7,317 bases of DNA from Chitinophagales bacterium. GTDB lineage: Bacteria; Bacteroidota; Bacteroidia; Chitinophagales; UBA10324. Of this stretch, positions 7,281 to 7,317 are shown piece after piece. The number at the start of each line of letters is the position of its first letter. Position 1 is the first letter of the stretch. Made by a program: the position numbers and the translations under genes. Under the pieces are notes generated by a model. That model saw nothing but the letters and a program-made list of their open reading frames with translations, was not told the DNA's origin and searched no databases. Where the stretch lies: contig JACCZV010000291.1 of the NCBI GenBank assembly GCA_013695775.1, forward strand, positions 1 through 7,317, in the 5' to 3' direction.

Positions 7281-7317
7281 TTCAGAATTAATAATATTAA
7301 TTTGGTCTATTGATCTC

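Noticed and set aside
7267..7317. An open frame beginning at ATG 7267 and running off the right edge.
   Set aside because: Seventeen codons at a window edge, inside a hairpin, with no recognisable features or upstream signals are not enough to call a gene.

Overview
The window looks like an ordinary chromosomal segment of a member of the Bacteroidota. The evidence is two proteins ending in type IX secretion (T9SS) type A sorting domains, AT-rich intergenic DNA with no clear Shine-Dalgarno sites at gene starts, a promoter candidate of the Bacteroidota -33/-7 type, and a GlnRS and SMC that read like those of this phylum. The class (perhaps Chitinophagia or a relative) is only an impression and cannot be fixed from the sequence.

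Layout, left to right. Bases 1-383 are the 3' end of a secreted T9SS-cargo gene (+). After a 183-bp gap with a possible promoter, 567-4094 (+) encodes a full-length SMC chromosome-condensation ATPase that starts at GTG. Convergent to it, 4150-4476 (-) encodes a 108-residue, two-helix inner-membrane protein of the 'low affinity iron permease' family. Upstream of that on the same strand, 4710-6383 (-) is a complete glutaminyl-tRNA synthetase gene. Divergent from glnS, 6535-7144 (+) encodes a small secreted protein made of a signal peptide, one fibronectin type III domain and a T9SS sorting domain. Its signal peptide and its body lie in different reading frames, so as written the gene is broken by a single-base frameshift. 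A strong intrinsic terminator (7203-7238) follows it. The last ~80 bp hold no supported gene.

The genes do not form one pathway: smc (chromosome segregation) and glnS (translation) are housekeeping genes, flanked by cell-surface or secreted T9SS cargo genes, with a small membrane protein between them. I found no CRISPR array, insertion sequence, tRNA, rRNA, phage gene or defence system, and nothing I would call a new biological system. The items most worth a second look are the frameshift in the FN3/T9SS gene and a cluster of DnaA-box-like 9-mers upstream of smc.
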